Assembly (NCBI GenBank): GCA_016214955.1
Contig: JACRMN010000005.1
Location: 1-48,276 of the forward strand
Length of the DNA: 48,276 nucleotides
Reading direction: 5' to 3'
Source of the DNA: Deltaproteobacteria bacterium
GTDB lineage: Bacteria > Myxococcota > Myxococcia > Myxococcales > Anaeromyxobacteraceae
Shown one piece after another: positions 8,691 to 20,122 of this stretch. A program made the position numbers and the translations under genes. Within the stretch, counting starts at the first letter, position 1. Every line of letters starts with the position of its first letter. Under the pieces are notes generated by a model, which worked only from the letters and a program-made list of their open reading frames with translations, ran no database searches and was not told the DNA's origin.

Positions 8691-9842
8691 GTGCCGGAAC
8701 GCGTCCTCATCGTCGACGATGACGAGCTCATCCTCCGGGCCCTGGCCCGCATCCTGGAGGCGTCGGGCTACGTCACCCGCTGCTACCTGACGCCCGAGGA
8801 GGCCCTGGGCGCCATCGCCGACGAGAACCCGGTCGTCATCATCTCCGACTACATGATGCCGGGGATGGACGGTGTGGAGTTCCTGAAGCGGGCCCGCGAG
8901 CGCTCGCCCGGCTCGGTCCGCATCCTCTGCACCGCCGCCGAGGACTTCAAGATCGCGCTCCAGGCGGTGAACGCCGGCGAGGTCTTCCGCATCATCTCCA
9001 AGCCCTGGCACCAGCAGGAGCTGCTGGCCACGCTGGCCCAGGCCGTCGAGTCCTCCCGCCTGCGCCGCGAGAACGAGCGGCTGACCGGCGAGGTGCAGCG
9101 GCAGAACGGGCAGCTGCGCGAGATCAACCTGCGGCTCGAGGAGATGGTCCGCCAGCGCACCCAGGCACTCCTCGAGGGGCTCATCGCCGCCCTCGACTAC
9201 CGCGACAGCGAGACCCAGTGGCACTCGCGGCGCGTCTCCCTCTACGCCCGCCGCCTGGCCCAGCAGCTGGGCATCGTCGAGCCGGAGCTGACGGTCATCG
9301 AGCACGGGGCCCTGCTCCACGACATCGGCAAGATCGGCATCAAGGACGAGGTGCTGCTCAAGCCCGGCCCGCTCGACCAGAGCGAATGGGCCACCATGAA
9401 GAAGCACCCGGAGCTGGGCTGGAAGCTCCTGCAGCGGGTGGACTACCTGCGCCCCGCCGCTGAGATCGTCATGCAGCACCAGGAGAAGTGGGACGGCACC
9501 GGCTACCCGGCCGGCCTGGCGGGCGAGCGCATCGTCATCGGGGCCCGCGTCTTCCACGTGGTCGACACCGTCGACGCCATCACCAGCGACCGGCCCTACC
9601 GCAAGGCCCGGCCCTTCGCCGCGGCCCGCGAGGAGCTCATCCGCTGCAAGGGCACCCAGTTCGACCCGCGGGTGGTGGACGCCTTCCTGGAGGTGGCGGC
9701 CGAGGAATGGGAGCGCATCCGGCTCGACGTCGAGACCGTGGCCGTGCTCTCCGCCGACCTGGCCGAGCGCCCGCCCATCCCCGACCACGAGGACCGGGCC
9801 CTGGAGCCGGCCACCCGGCTCGCGCCCGCGTCCGGCGCCTAG
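8691..9842 (+). CDS. Response regulator with HD-GYP domain (RpfG-like c-di-GMP phosphodiesterase)
   Basis: A 383-residue cytoplasmic protein. The receiver domain (1-120) has the acidic pair DDD at 9-11, phospho-acceptor Asp53 in DYMMPGMDG and the conserved Lys104. A coiled-coil linker (about 123-157) follows, then an HD-GYP domain with HD at 210-211 (LLHDIGKIGI) and DGTGYP at 268-273. The linker carries the phosphorylation signal to the phosphodiesterase. In the HHE motif the first His is Gln (QHQEKWDG), so metal binding may differ from RpfG. It starts at GTG 8691; the ATG at 8681 is out of frame. TATCAT at 8677-8682 sits just upstream and no Shine-Dalgarno is visible, so the message may be leaderless. 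No partner kinase is adjacent. Confidence 0.9.
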   Translation: MPERVLIVDDDELILRALARILEASGYVTRCYLTPEEALGAIADENPVVIISDYMMPGMDGVEFLKRARERSPGSVRILCTAAEDFKIALQAVNAGEVFRIISKPWHQQELLATLAQAVESSRLRRENERLTGEVQRQNGQLREINLRLEEMVRQRTQALLEGLIAALDYRDSETQWHSRRVSLYARRLAQQLGIVEPELTVIEHGALLHDIGKIGIKDEVLLKPGPLDQSEWATMKKHPELGWKLLQRVDYLRPAAEIVMQHQEKWDGTGYPAGLAGERIVIGARVFHVVDTVDAITSDRPYRKARPFAAAREELIRCKGTQFDPRVVDAFLEVAAEEWERIRLDVETVAVLSADLAERPPIPDHEDRALEPATRLAPASGA

Positions 9843-9911
9843 CCTCTCCGCCGGCCGCTCCCCACCCGGGAGGCTGGCGGCGTCCCCGGAGGCCTGGCCT
9901 ATGATGCCGCC

Positions 9912-10265
9912 ATGCCCGCGACAAGCTGCTACGCCTGCGGAGCGGCACTGCGGATCGACGGCCCGGTGGGCCGGCGCCGCACCTGCCCCGAGTGCGACGC
10001 CGACCTGCACTCCTGCATGAACTGCCGGCACCACGACGAGTCCTCGCCCCACGCCTGCCGGGAGCCGCACGCCGACAACGTGGTGGACAAGGAGGCCGGG
10101 AACTCCTGCGAGCTCTTCCAGATGGGCGATGGCGCCTCGCGGCGCCGGGGCAGCCAGGGGGCCGCGGCCCGGGCCCAGCTGGCGGCGCTCTTCGGCGAGG
10201 CCGCGCCGCGGGCCGAGGCTCCGCGCGACGCCCTCGAGGCGCTCTTCCAGAAGAAGGGGAAGTAG
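9912..10265 (+). CDS. Small zinc-ribbon protein, function unknown
   Basis: A 117-residue protein. Four cysteine pairs or singles lie in the first 70 residues: C6xxC9, C25xxC28, C35xxC38, then C49 and C66, with several His around 40-53. This matches a zinc-ribbon domain followed by a conserved-looking segment ending in GNSCELF. The C-terminal 40 residues are Ala/Arg-rich and end in a short amphipathic helix. I recognise the general pattern of small proteobacterial zinc-ribbon proteins but no assigned function. TATGAT (9900-9905) ends 6 bp before the ATG and no Shine-Dalgarno is visible. The xth gene starts 6 bp after its stop, so the two are probably co-transcribed. Confidence 0.75.
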   Translation: MPATSCYACGAALRIDGPVGRRRTCPECDADLHSCMNCRHHDESSPHACREPHADNVVDKEAGNSCELFQMGDGASRRRGSQGAAARAQLAALFGEAAPRAEAPRDALEALFQKKGK

Positions 10266-10271
10266 CGCGCC

Positions 10272-11015
10272 GTGCGCATCGCCACCTGGAACGTCAACGG
10301 CATCCGGGCGCGGGAGGCCCAGCTCGCCGAGTGGCTTGCCGCCGTGCAGCCCGACCTGGCGCTCCTGCAGGAGCTGAAGGCCCGGCCCGACCAGGTGCCG
10401 GCGCTGCTGGCGGCGCCCGCCGACTACTGGGCCTGCTGGCACGGCGGCGGCCCCTACTCCGGCGTGGCCCTGCTGGTGCGCCGCTCCCTGTCCGCCGGGC
10501 CGCCGGCCTTCTTCCACCCGCCCTTCGACTTCGAGAACCGCATCGTGGCCGCCGAGGTGGACGGGGCCACCGTGGCCTCGGTCTACGTGCCCAACGGCGG
10601 CAAGGACTACGCCGCCAAGCTCCGCTTCCTGGAGGCGCTGGCCGGCTGGGGCGCGGAGCTCCAGGCCGCCGGCAGGCCGCTGCTCCTCGGCGGCGACCTC
10701 AACGTGGCCCGCACCGACCTCGACGTCTTCGAGAAGGAGCGCGACCCGGAGGCCATCGGCCAGCGGCCCGACGAGCGGGCGCTGCTCGAGCGGCTCCTCG
10801 GCACCGGCCTCGCCGACCTGCACCGCGGCCTCCACCCCGGCGAGGCGGGCCTGTTCACCTGGTGGCCACCGTGGCGCAACATGAAGCAGCGCAACCTGGG
10901 GTGGCGCATCGACTACCTGCTGGCGGCCAGCCCCTACCGCGCCACCGCCTGCCAGGCGGCGCGCGAATTCGGCACCAGCGACCACGCGCCGCTGGTGGCG
11001 GAGATCACGCGCTAG
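10272..11015 (+). CDS. xthA: Exodeoxyribonuclease III (AP endonuclease)
   Basis: Mg-dependent 3'-5' exonuclease and AP endonuclease of base-excision repair; 247 residues. The endonuclease/exonuclease/phosphatase fold is clear: TWNVNGIRARE at the N-terminus, LLQELK (metal-binding Glu), YVPNGGKDY, GGDLNVARTDLD (catalytic Asp/Asn) and SDHAPLVAEI at the C-terminus (catalytic Asp-His). The start is GTG 10272, 6 bp after the zinc-ribbon gene. The length is close to the usual 250-270 residues. Confidence 0.92.
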   Translation: MRIATWNVNGIRAREAQLAEWLAAVQPDLALLQELKARPDQVPALLAAPADYWACWHGGGPYSGVALLVRRSLSAGPPAFFHPPFDFENRIVAAEVDGATVASVYVPNGGKDYAAKLRFLEALAGWGAELQAAGRPLLLGGDLNVARTDLDVFEKERDPEAIGQRPDERALLERLLGTGLADLHRGLHPGEAGLFTWWPPWRNMKQRNLGWRIDYLLAASPYRATACQAAREFGTSDHAPLVAEITR

Positions 11016-11106
11016 GCGGAAAAGCTGGCGCGATACCCCACCCCGATCCGACAATCGCGGGGTGAAACCACCGACTCGCGCCCCTCGCGGCGCGCCCGGA
11101 GGCACC

Positions 11107-11850
11107 GTGAAGCGCTTCCTCCTCGCCGTCCCGCTGCTCGCCGCCGCGCTGCTGGCCCTCGCCGGGCCGGCCCAGGCACAGGCGCCGTCGCCCTACCCGC
11201 AGCCGCCCCCGCCGCCGCCGGGCACCTACCCGCCGCCCCCGCCTCCTGGTGCCTACCCGCCGCCCGGCTACTACCCGCCGCAGGGCTACGCGCCTCCCGC
11301 GGACCCCACCTTCCACCGCCACCTGGGCTTCTTCCTGCAGCTCGACCTGGGGATCGGCGGCCAGAAGGCCACCTGGACCGACACCTTCGACGGCGCCCAG
11401 AAGCTCTCGGGCGACGGAGGTACCTTCTCGGTGGCCGTCGGCGGCGCGCTGGTGGAGAACCTCATCCTCGCCGGCCACCTCTGGGCCTTCGCGGCCCCCG
11501 AACCCGACTACACCATCGCCGGCCAGCGCGTCTCCACCGCCGGGCGCGAGATCACGCTCGGCCTCTCCGGCATCGGCCTCAACGTCACCTACTACGTCAT
11601 GCCGGCCAACGTGTACCTCTCGGTGACGCCGTCGGCAGCCACCGCGTCGCTGCAGCAGAGCGGCACCTCGCAGCGGTCGGAGCGCGGCTTCGGCCTGCGG
11701 GCGGCCATCGGCAAGGAGTGGTGGGTGGGGTCGCACTGGGGCGTGGGCCTCAACGTCCAGGCCGCCTTCGCCCGCAACGGCAACGGCCCCTCCTCGGGCC
11801 GCATCCAGAGCTCGGCAGTGGCCGTGGCCTTCTCGGCGACCTACAACTAG
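11107..11850 (+). CDS. Exported outer-membrane protein with proline-rich linker
   Basis: A 247-residue protein. A signal peptide (about residues 1-22, ending AQAQA) is followed by a Pro/Tyr/Gly-rich stretch (25-60) and then a beta-barrel-like domain of amphipathic strands ending in FSATYN, whose terminal aromatic-x-Asn suits outer-membrane assembly. GTG 11107 is preferred to GTG 11062 because GGAGG at 11098-11102 lies 4 bp upstream and the signal peptide then starts correctly. No specific family recognised; a small OmpW/OmpX-like or generic outer-membrane beta-barrel is the likely class. Confidence 0.75.
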   Translation: MKRFLLAVPLLAAALLALAGPAQAQAPSPYPQPPPPPPGTYPPPPPPGAYPPPGYYPPQGYAPPADPTFHRHLGFFLQLDLGIGGQKATWTDTFDGAQKLSGDGGTFSVAVGGALVENLILAGHLWAFAAPEPDYTIAGQRVSTAGREITLGLSGIGLNVTYYVMPANVYLSVTPSAATASLQQSGTSQRSERGFGLRAAIGKEWWVGSHWGVGLNVQAAFARNGNGPSSGRIQSSAVAVAFSATYN

Positions 11851-11856
11851 GGGCCG

Positions 11857-12174
11857 TCAGGCGGTCTCGGCGCCCACCCAGCCCAGGTACTTCTCCGCCC
11901 CGGCCTCGACCGGGAGCGCCAGCAGCTCGGGCACGGCGTAGGGGTGCAGCGCCAGGAGGCGGTCGCGCATCGCCGGGAAGCGGGCCCGGGTGGTCTTGAG
12001 CAGGAGCAGCGCCTCGGCCTCGTCCTGGATCGCGCCCTCCCAGCGGTAGATGGAGCGCAGGCCGGGCACGACGTTGCCGCAGGCCGCCAGCCGCTCCTCC
12101 ACCAGGGTCCGCGCGATCCGCGCCGCCTCCTCGGGCCCGGGAGCGGTGGTGAGCACCAGCAGCACGTCGGTCAC
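11857..12174 (-). CDS. cutA: Divalent-cation tolerance protein CutA
   Basis: A small trimeric ferredoxin-like protein linked to divalent metal tolerance, of about the usual length at 105 residues. Family features: VLLVLTTAPGPEEAARIARTLVEERLAACGNV at the start, then SIYRWEG, LLLLKTT, and the C-terminal HPYAVPELLALPV with the terminal Trp (YLGWV). It is convergent with the outer-membrane protein gene (stops 7 bp apart) and lies 13 bp downstream of fabH, so it is probably co-transcribed with it. Confidence 0.92.
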   Translation of the reverse strand: MTDVLLVLTTAPGPEEAARIARTLVEERLAACGNVVPGLRSIYRWEGAIQDEAEALLLLKTTRARFPAMRDRLLALHPYAVPELLALPVEAGAEKYLGWVGAETA

Positions 12175-12187
12175 GGGCGCCTCGGCG

Positions 12188-13282
12188 TCAGGTGGGGTCG
12201 GGCCAGCCGATGGCGCCGACCTTGCGGGCCAGGATCTCCTGCACCAGCTCGAGCCCGGTCCTGGAGCAGGGCGGCAGCTCGGCGTCGGAGGTGCCCACCG
12301 GCGTCACCCGTGAGCCCCAGCGCACCAGGTGAGCGCACCAGGTGAGACCGGCGCCGAAGGCCGGCAGGAGCAGGGTGGCCCCGGGCTTCACGCGCCCCTC
12401 CTCCAGCGCCTCGCACAGCGCCACCACCACCGTGGCCGCCGACATGTTCCCGTACCGCTCGATGTTGACGAAGACCTTCTCCGGCGGCGCACCGGCCCGC
12501 TTGGCCACCGCGTCGATGATGCGCAGGTTGGCCTGGTGGGGCACCACCAGGTCCACGTCGGCCGGCGTGAGCCGGCGGCGCGCCAGGACGTCCTCGCAGG
12601 CCCCCGACATCGCCTTCACCGCCCGCTTGAAGATGTCCTGGCCGTCGAAGATCCAGGTGGTGTCGCCGATGCGGTGGGTCATGTCGGCGTAGCGCGTGCC
12701 CATGCCGTGGATGCGCAGCGAGTCGCGGGCCTCGGCGTCACAGCCCAGCTTCTCGGCCAGCACCCCCTCCTCGCGGTCGGTGGCCTGGAGCACCACCGCG
12801 CCGGCGCCGTCGCCGAAGAGCACGGCCACGTTGCGGTTCTTCCAGTCCATGAACGGGGAGATGAGCTCGGCGCCGATGACCAGCGCGTTCTTCACCACGC
12901 CGCTCCGGATGAGGGCGGTGGCCGAGGAGAGGCCGTAGAGGAAGCTGGTGCAGGCGGTGTTGACGTCCATGGCGCCGGCGCGCCAGGCGCCGAGGCGGCG
13001 CTGGACGCCCGAGGCCATGTTGGGCGCCTGCTCGTCGTGGGTGGTGGTGCCGAACACCACCAGCTCCAGCTCGCCGGGGTCGAGGCCGGCCGCCGCCAGC
13101 GCGCGCCGCGCGGCCACGTAGGCCAGCTCGCCCACCGGGACGTGGGAGATGCGGCGCTCGCGCATTCCGGTGCGCGAGCGGATCCACTCGTCGTCGGTGT
13201 CGAGGAAGGTGCCGAGGTCCTGGTTGGTGAGCACGGCGGGGGGCAGGCACTTGCCCCACCCGGTGATGGCGGCATACGTCAC
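12188..13282 (-). CDS. fabH: 3-oxoacyl-ACP synthase III (FabH) with a C-terminal extension
   Basis: Condenses acetyl-CoA with malonyl-ACP to start fatty-acid synthesis. The Cys-His-Asn triad is complete: Cys111 in NTACTSF, His249 in VPHQAN and Asn279 in ERYGNMSAA. The core ends near residue 322; about 42 further residues make the protein longer (364) than the usual 310-335. The start is GTG 13280-13282, with GGAGG eight bases upstream on the coding strand. It stands apart from other fab genes, so it could be a paralog serving secondary metabolism or branched-chain synthesis. Confidence 0.9.
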   Translation of the reverse strand: MTYAAITGWGKCLPPAVLTNQDLGTFLDTDDEWIRSRTGMRERRISHVPVGELAYVAARRALAAAGLDPGELELVVFGTTTHDEQAPNMASGVQRRLGAWRAGAMDVNTACTSFLYGLSSATALIRSGVVKNALVIGAELISPFMDWKNRNVAVLFGDGAGAVVLQATDREEGVLAEKLGCDAEARDSLRIHGMGTRYADMTHRIGDTTWIFDGQDIFKRAVKAMSGACEDVLARRRLTPADVDLVVPHQANLRIIDAVAKRAGAPPEKVFVNIERYGNMSAATVVVALCEALEEGRVKPGATLLLPAFGAGLTWCAHLVRWGSRVTPVGTSDAELPPCSRTGLELVQEILARKVGAIGWPDPT

Positions 13283-13446
13283 GCGAGAGGCCTCCGGTCG
13301 AGCGCTGGGTCGCGCATCCTACCCCGCCGGCACCGCCCTCTGCACCGCACGGCCGGCGGAAACCGCCCGCCGAAAGCCGCAACGCGTCACCACCCGGGGT
13401 GAAGTGCGGTGCGCGGGCCAGCCCCTCGGTGATCGGCGGCCCGAGG

Positions 13447-14340
13447 CTACGGCGGCGGCGGCCGCGGCGCCGAGGGAACGCGCCGCTGCCCCAGTGCCGT
13501 GCCCCAGGCCACGCCGGCCACGCCCAGCGCCACGCCGGCGAGCTGCGCCGGCGCCAGCTTCTCGCCGAGCAGCGCCGCCGCCAGCGCCACCTGGGAGATG
13601 GGCGTGAGCTGCAGCCAGATGGCCGCCTCGGCCACCGAGAGCGCCCCGTAGGCCTCGGTCATGAGCACCTGGGCCACGAAGGCCGAGAGCCCCATGCCGG
13701 CCGCCAGCAGCCACGGGCCGGGGGCGGTGGGCCAGGGGTCGAGGGCGAAGGGGGCCACCACCGGCAGGCCCGCCAGGCAGAAGAAGAAGAAGATGGTGGG
13801 GGCGTTGTCGGTGCCCCGCATCCCCTTGATGATGTTGGCGCTCGAGGCCGCGAAGATCGCCGAGGCGAAGGCCGCCACCTCGCCCGCCCCCAGCCCCGGC
13901 GAGAGCCCGCCCTGGCCCAGCACCAGGAAGACGCCGGCGGTGGCCGCCAGCAGGGAGAAGAGCAGGTGGAGCGTGGGCCGCTCGCCGAAGGTGAAGAAGG
14001 ACATCCCCACGGCGATGACCGGGAAGAGGTTGTAGATCATGCCGGCCTCGCCGGCGGGGATCCGGGCCAGGGCGGTGAAGTAGAGCACCACCACCAGCCC
14101 TCCGGAGATGCCGCGCGAGACCAGCAGCCGGTAGTTGCGGGGCCGGTAGGTGCCGGGCCGGAGCGCGAACACCAGGAGCGACACCAGGGCGCCGACCACG
14201 AAGCGCACCACCGAGAGGTGACCGGCGGTGAAGCCGGCGCCACCGGCCGAGAGCTTCCGGGCCAGCACCGCCATGAGGGCGAAGGCCACTCCGGAGCCCA
14301 CCAGCTCCAGCCGGGCCAGGGCCTTGGGGTGGCCGATCAT
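13447..14340 (-). CDS. EamA/DMT-family transporter (second of a tandem pair)
   Basis: A 297-residue inner-membrane protein with about ten hydrophobic helices in two EamA repeats. The first half has the conserved ARIPAGEAGMIYNLFPV segment and the second half EAYGALSVAEAAIWLQLTP. Its ATG overlaps the stop of the upstream paralog (ATGA, 14337-14340), which indicates translational coupling. It is clearly related to that paralog throughout, including the same phenylalanine-run helix (IFFFFF). The substrate cannot be read from the sequence; DMT proteins export amino acids, metabolites or drugs. Confidence 0.87.
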   Translation of the reverse strand: MIGHPKALARLELVGSGVAFALMAVLARKLSAGGAGFTAGHLSVVRFVVGALVSLLVFALRPGTYRPRNYRLLVSRGISGGLVVVLYFTALARIPAGEAGMIYNLFPVIAVGMSFFTFGERPTLHLLFSLLAATAGVFLVLGQGGLSPGLGAGEVAAFASAIFAASSANIIKGMRGTDNAPTIFFFFCLAGLPVVAPFALDPWPTAPGPWLLAAGMGLSAFVAQVLMTEAYGALSVAEAAIWLQLTPISQVALAAALLGEKLAPAQLAGVALGVAGVAWGTALGQRRVPSAPRPPPP

Positions 14341-15236
14341 GGGCGCAGGGGCGGCGCGCCCTCTCCGGCGACCTCCGCCGCCGGGGTCCGGTGGCCCAGC
14401 AGCGTGCCGTAGAGCACGCCGCCGATGCCCAGCAGCACGCCCAGGGCACCGGCTCCCGAGAGCCGCTCGCCGAGGAGCAGCATGGCCCAGACGAAGCTCA
14501 TCACCGGCGTGAGCTGCTGCCACACCGCCGCCTCGGCCACCGTCAGCGGGCCGTAGGCGTGGGTCATGAGGATCTGGGCGCCGAAGGAGAGCACGCCCAC
14601 CGCCAGCGCCATGAGCCAGGCCGTGCCCTCTGCCGGCCAGGCGCCGAAGAGGAAGGGCACCGAGACCACCATGCCGCCGAGCGTGAAGAAGAAGAAGATC
14701 ACGAAGGTGTTGTCGGTGCTGCGCAGCGCGCGGATGCTGGTGACCGCGGCGCCGCCGGCCGCCGCCGAGACGAGCGCCACCACCTGCCCCCAGCCGAGCC
14801 GCGTGGGCAGGGAGCCGTCCCCCACCACCAGCAGCATGCCCGCCGTGGCCACCAGCAGCGCCACGGCGATGTGGAAGGTGGGCCGCTCCTCCAGGCCGAA
14901 GAAGGAGATGAGCACCGCGAACACCGGGAAGGTGTTGTTGATGAGGGTGGCCTCGCCGGCCGGCAGGAGCGCCAGGGCCACGAAGTAGAGGAGCGCCGCC
15001 AGGCCGCCGAAGAGGCCGCGGGTGAAGAGCAGCTTCCGGTTGCCCATGCGCCAGGTGCCGGGGCGGGCCCGGAAGAGGGCCACCACCATGCCGGCGCCCA
15101 CCGCCATGCGCACGAAGAGCACCTGCCCGCCGGAGAAGCCGCGCAGGGTCGAGAGCCGGACGAAGACCGCCATCAGGCCGAAGAGCACCGCCGAGCCGAA
15201 GAGCTCGGCGCGGGCCCGGAGCTTCTGGCGCCTCAT
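14337..15236 (-). CDS. EamA/DMT-family transporter (first of a tandem pair)
   Basis: A 299-residue protein with ten predicted membrane helices and two EamA domains. It shares with the downstream gene LLPAGEATLINNTFPV, a four-Phe run and THAYGPLTVAEAAVWQQLTPV, so the two are products of a tandem duplication. ATG 15234-15236 overlaps the stop of the preceding 163-residue gene (ATGA). The positively charged start (MRRQKLRAR) supports this start codon. Two subunits could form a heterodimer; that is inference. Confidence 0.87.
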   Translation of the reverse strand: MRRQKLRARAELFGSAVLFGLMAVFVRLSTLRGFSGGQVLFVRMAVGAGMVVALFRARPGTWRMGNRKLLFTRGLFGGLAALLYFVALALLPAGEATLINNTFPVFAVLISFFGLEERPTFHIAVALLVATAGMLLVVGDGSLPTRLGWGQVVALVSAAAGGAAVTSIRALRSTDNTFVIFFFFTLGGMVVSVPFLFGAWPAEGTAWLMALAVGVLSFGAQILMTHAYGPLTVAEAAVWQQLTPVMSFVWAMLLLGERLSGAGALGVLLGIGGVLYGTLLGHRTPAAEVAGEGAPPLRP

Positions 15237-15724
15237 CGCGCCGGGACCTCGCGGGCCTCGGCCGCCAGCGCATCGGCGAAGCGCACCAGGTCGGCGCGGG
15301 TGGTGGCGTAGCGGAAGAGGCAGGCCTCGCTGCCGGCCGGGCCGGCGACCATCTCGGCGAGCCAGCGGCCCAGGTCGACGGCCACCTCCACCAGGACCGC
15401 GCCCTGCGACTCGGAGAGCTGCAGCGCCAGCGGCCCGCCCTCCCCCGCCTGCCAGGCGAAGCCCGGCGCACCGCCGGCCAGCAGCTCCCGGGCGCCGGCC
15501 CCGAGTGCCTCGAAGGCCTCCGGGGGGACGTAGAGCGCCGCCAGCCGGACGAAGGGCCACCACTCCCTGTCGCGCCTGTCGAAGTGCTCCACCGCGGCGG
15601 AGCAGAGCAGGCGGCCCGAGGGGACGCCGGCGAAGGCCGGCTGCCCCTGCGGGACGGAGGCCTCGCGATCCACCAGCGAGATGGCGAGCCGCATCGAGCC
15701 GGCGTCGTTGGGGAGGACCGCCAT
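15233..15724 (-). CDS. Hypothetical protein, first gene of the transporter operon
   Basis: A 163-residue protein, soluble, without signal peptide or membrane segment. I do not recognise its family. It is rich in alternating hydrophobic/charged segments, with strand-like stretches (LRLAISLVDRE, GAVLVEVAVDLGRWLAEMV) and an acidic-helical C-terminus. The stop overlaps the start of the first EamA gene by 4 nt, so all three are coupled. It is divergent from uvrA, with 172 bp between the starts. Confidence 0.6.
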   Translation of the reverse strand: MAVLPNDAGSMRLAISLVDREASVPQGQPAFAGVPSGRLLCSAAVEHFDRRDREWWPFVRLAALYVPPEAFEALGAGARELLAGGAPGFAWQAGEGGPLALQLSESQGAVLVEVAVDLGRWLAEMVAGPAGSEACLFRYATTRADLVRFADALAAEAREVPAR

Positions 15725-15896
15725 GGAGGGGAGGTTCTACCCCCAATCCCGGGCCGGCGGAACGACGCCGCCGCCGGGCGGGGCCGGCGCGCCCGCAGGC
15801 GTCGTCCGGGCCCCTCGCGCCCCGCCAGGCCCCATCTGAACGCCTGGTCAGCATCCGCTGGCCGTGGTAGGTCCGCCCCGTTATGAGTGGGGGTCC

Positions 15897-18773
<2,877 letters not shown>

Positions 18774-18834
18774 CCCCGCTCTGTGCGCGCCTGGGAGTTG
18801 GCCGGCTCCCGGGCCCCTCGTCCGCCAGCGAACC

Positions 18835-19082
18835 AGCCGCGCAGCCGGCGCACCGGCCGGAGGCGCCCCCGCAGGGCGCAGAGAGAACCTGGCGTTCGCG
18901 CGGACCGCGGACCCGTCCGCGTCGAGCAACCGTTCGTGGGCGCGGCAACGGCGAGCGGCGACCCGTCCTCCGCGCCCCGACGCTTGCGAGACGCCCCGTG
19001 TCGAGGGTGTCCGCGCGGCTGCGTGCAGCGTCCGCTCGAGGACTTGGCGCCGGAGGCCGGCGCGCCCGGCGGAGCGGCGCGC
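18835..19082 (+). repeat. Dispersed 248-bp repeat, copy A
   Basis: Non-coding copy of a repeat that also occurs at 33020-33267 and 34778-35023, all in the same orientation. By eye it is about 85% identical to the other two, with short indels not in multiples of three. Both edges match: AGCCGCGCAGCCGGCG at the left and CGGCGGAGCGGCGC at the right. Near each end a hairpin is kept (GCCGG-loop-CCGGC and GCGCCGG-AGG-CCGGCGC). Copy A fills most of the 381-bp gap between uvrA and the next transporter; the rest holds only the promoter at 19114-19143. Confidence 0.8.
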
Positions 19083-19113
19083 GCGCGGCAGCGCGGCCTC
19101 GGTGGCGCCGCCG

Positions 19114-19143
19114 TTGACGGGCCCGGGACGCGCCGCCTACATT
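19114..19143 (+). promoter_or_regulatory. Sigma-70 promoter, leaderless type, for the EamA gene at 19155
   Basis: TTGACG (19114-19119), an 18-bp spacer and TACATT (19138-19143). A start about 7 bp downstream leaves only a few bases before ATG 19155, and there is no Shine-Dalgarno, so the message is probably leaderless. It begins 31 bp after the right edge of repeat copy A. Confidence 0.6.
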
Positions 19144-19154
19144 CGCCGCCCCCC

Positions 19155-20039
19155 ATGGCGGACACCCACCCCGGCGCCGGCCGCACCACCGCGGTCTTCC
19201 AGGTGATCGCCGCCGCCACGCTCTGGGGCGTGTCGGGCGTGGTGGCCCGGGCCCTCTTCAACCGGTCGGTCGAGCCGGCGCACCTGGTCCAGGTGCGCAT
19301 GACGCTGGGGGGCCTGGCTCTCCTGCCCCTCGCCTTCCGGCGCGGCCCCTGGCTGCCGCGGGCCTCGTTGCCCTACGCCGCCCTCTACGCGCTGGCGCTG
19401 GCAGCGGTGCAGCTCACCTACTTCCAGGCCATCGCCTTCGCCGGCGTGGCGGTGGCAGTGTTCCTGCAGTACACCTCGCCGCTGCTGGTGGCCGCCTGGG
19501 AGGCGGCCCGCGAGCGGCGCCTGCCCCCGCGCCCGGTGCTGCTGGCGCTCCTGGCGGCCATCTGCGGCTCGGCCCTGCTGGTGCTGCCCGGCGGCACGCT
19601 CCGCATCCCGCTCGAGGGCTTTCTCTGGGGCGCAGCCTCCTCGGTGGCCATGGCGGTGGACACCGTCTTCGCCGGTGCGGCCCAGCGGCGCGGGGCGCGC
19701 GCCATCCCCATGCTCGCCTGGAGCCTGCTCCTCGGCGCCCTGCTCTTCGTCCCCTACCGGCTGCCCTGGACCGCGCTGGCCGCCATCCCCGGCCGCGACT
19801 GGCCGTTCTTCGTCTACATCGCCATCCTCGCCACCGCGGTGCCCTTCGGCCTGTACGCCGCGGCGCTGGGCCGGCTGCGCGGCTCGGTGGTGATGCTCAT
19901 CGCCATGCTGGAGCCGGTGCTGGGCGCCGCGCTCGCCTGGGTGGCGCTGGGCGAGGCGCTCTCCGGGGCGCAGCTCGCCGGCGGCGCGCTCATCCTCGGC
20001 GGCATCGCGCTGGCGGTGGTGGGCGCGCGGCGCGAGTAG
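19155..20039 (+). CDS. EamA/DMT-family transporter
   Basis: A 294-residue inner-membrane protein of ten helices in two EamA repeats. LWGVSGVVARALF marks the first repeat, FAGVAVAVFLQYTSPLLVA the end of the first half, and MLEPVLGAALAWVALGE the end of the second half. It is more distant from the tandem pair at 13.4-15.2 kb than those are from each other, so it is not a recent copy. ATG 19155 is supported by the promoter immediately upstream. Substrate unknown; this subgroup often carries amino acids or their derivatives. Confidence 0.88.
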   Translation: MADTHPGAGRTTAVFQVIAAATLWGVSGVVARALFNRSVEPAHLVQVRMTLGGLALLPLAFRRGPWLPRASLPYAALYALALAAVQLTYFQAIAFAGVAVAVFLQYTSPLLVAAWEAARERRLPPRPVLLALLAAICGSALLVLPGGTLRIPLEGFLWGAASSVAMAVDTVFAGAAQRRGARAIPMLAWSLLLGALLFVPYRLPWTALAAIPGRDWPFFVYIAILATAVPFGLYAAALGRLRGSVVMLIAMLEPVLGAALAWVALGEALSGAQLAGGALILGGIALAVVGARRE

Positions 20040-20068
20040 CGCAGCGCCAGCCCCCTCCGGAAAGGCGA

Positions 20069-20096
20069 AGCCCCCGCGCCGCGAGGCGCGAGGGCT
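20069..20096. terminator. Hairpin between convergent genes, probably a bidirectional terminator
   Basis: A 12-bp stem with one mismatch (20069-20080 with 20085-20096), closed by a GCGA tetraloop of the stable GNRA class, lying 29 bp after the transporter stop and 26 bp after the stop of the cysteine-rich gene. On the minus strand it is followed by a short T-containing stretch (CTTTCC). Confidence 0.6.
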
Positions 20097-20122
20097 CCGG
20101 GTTGCTTCAGGCGACGGTCAGG

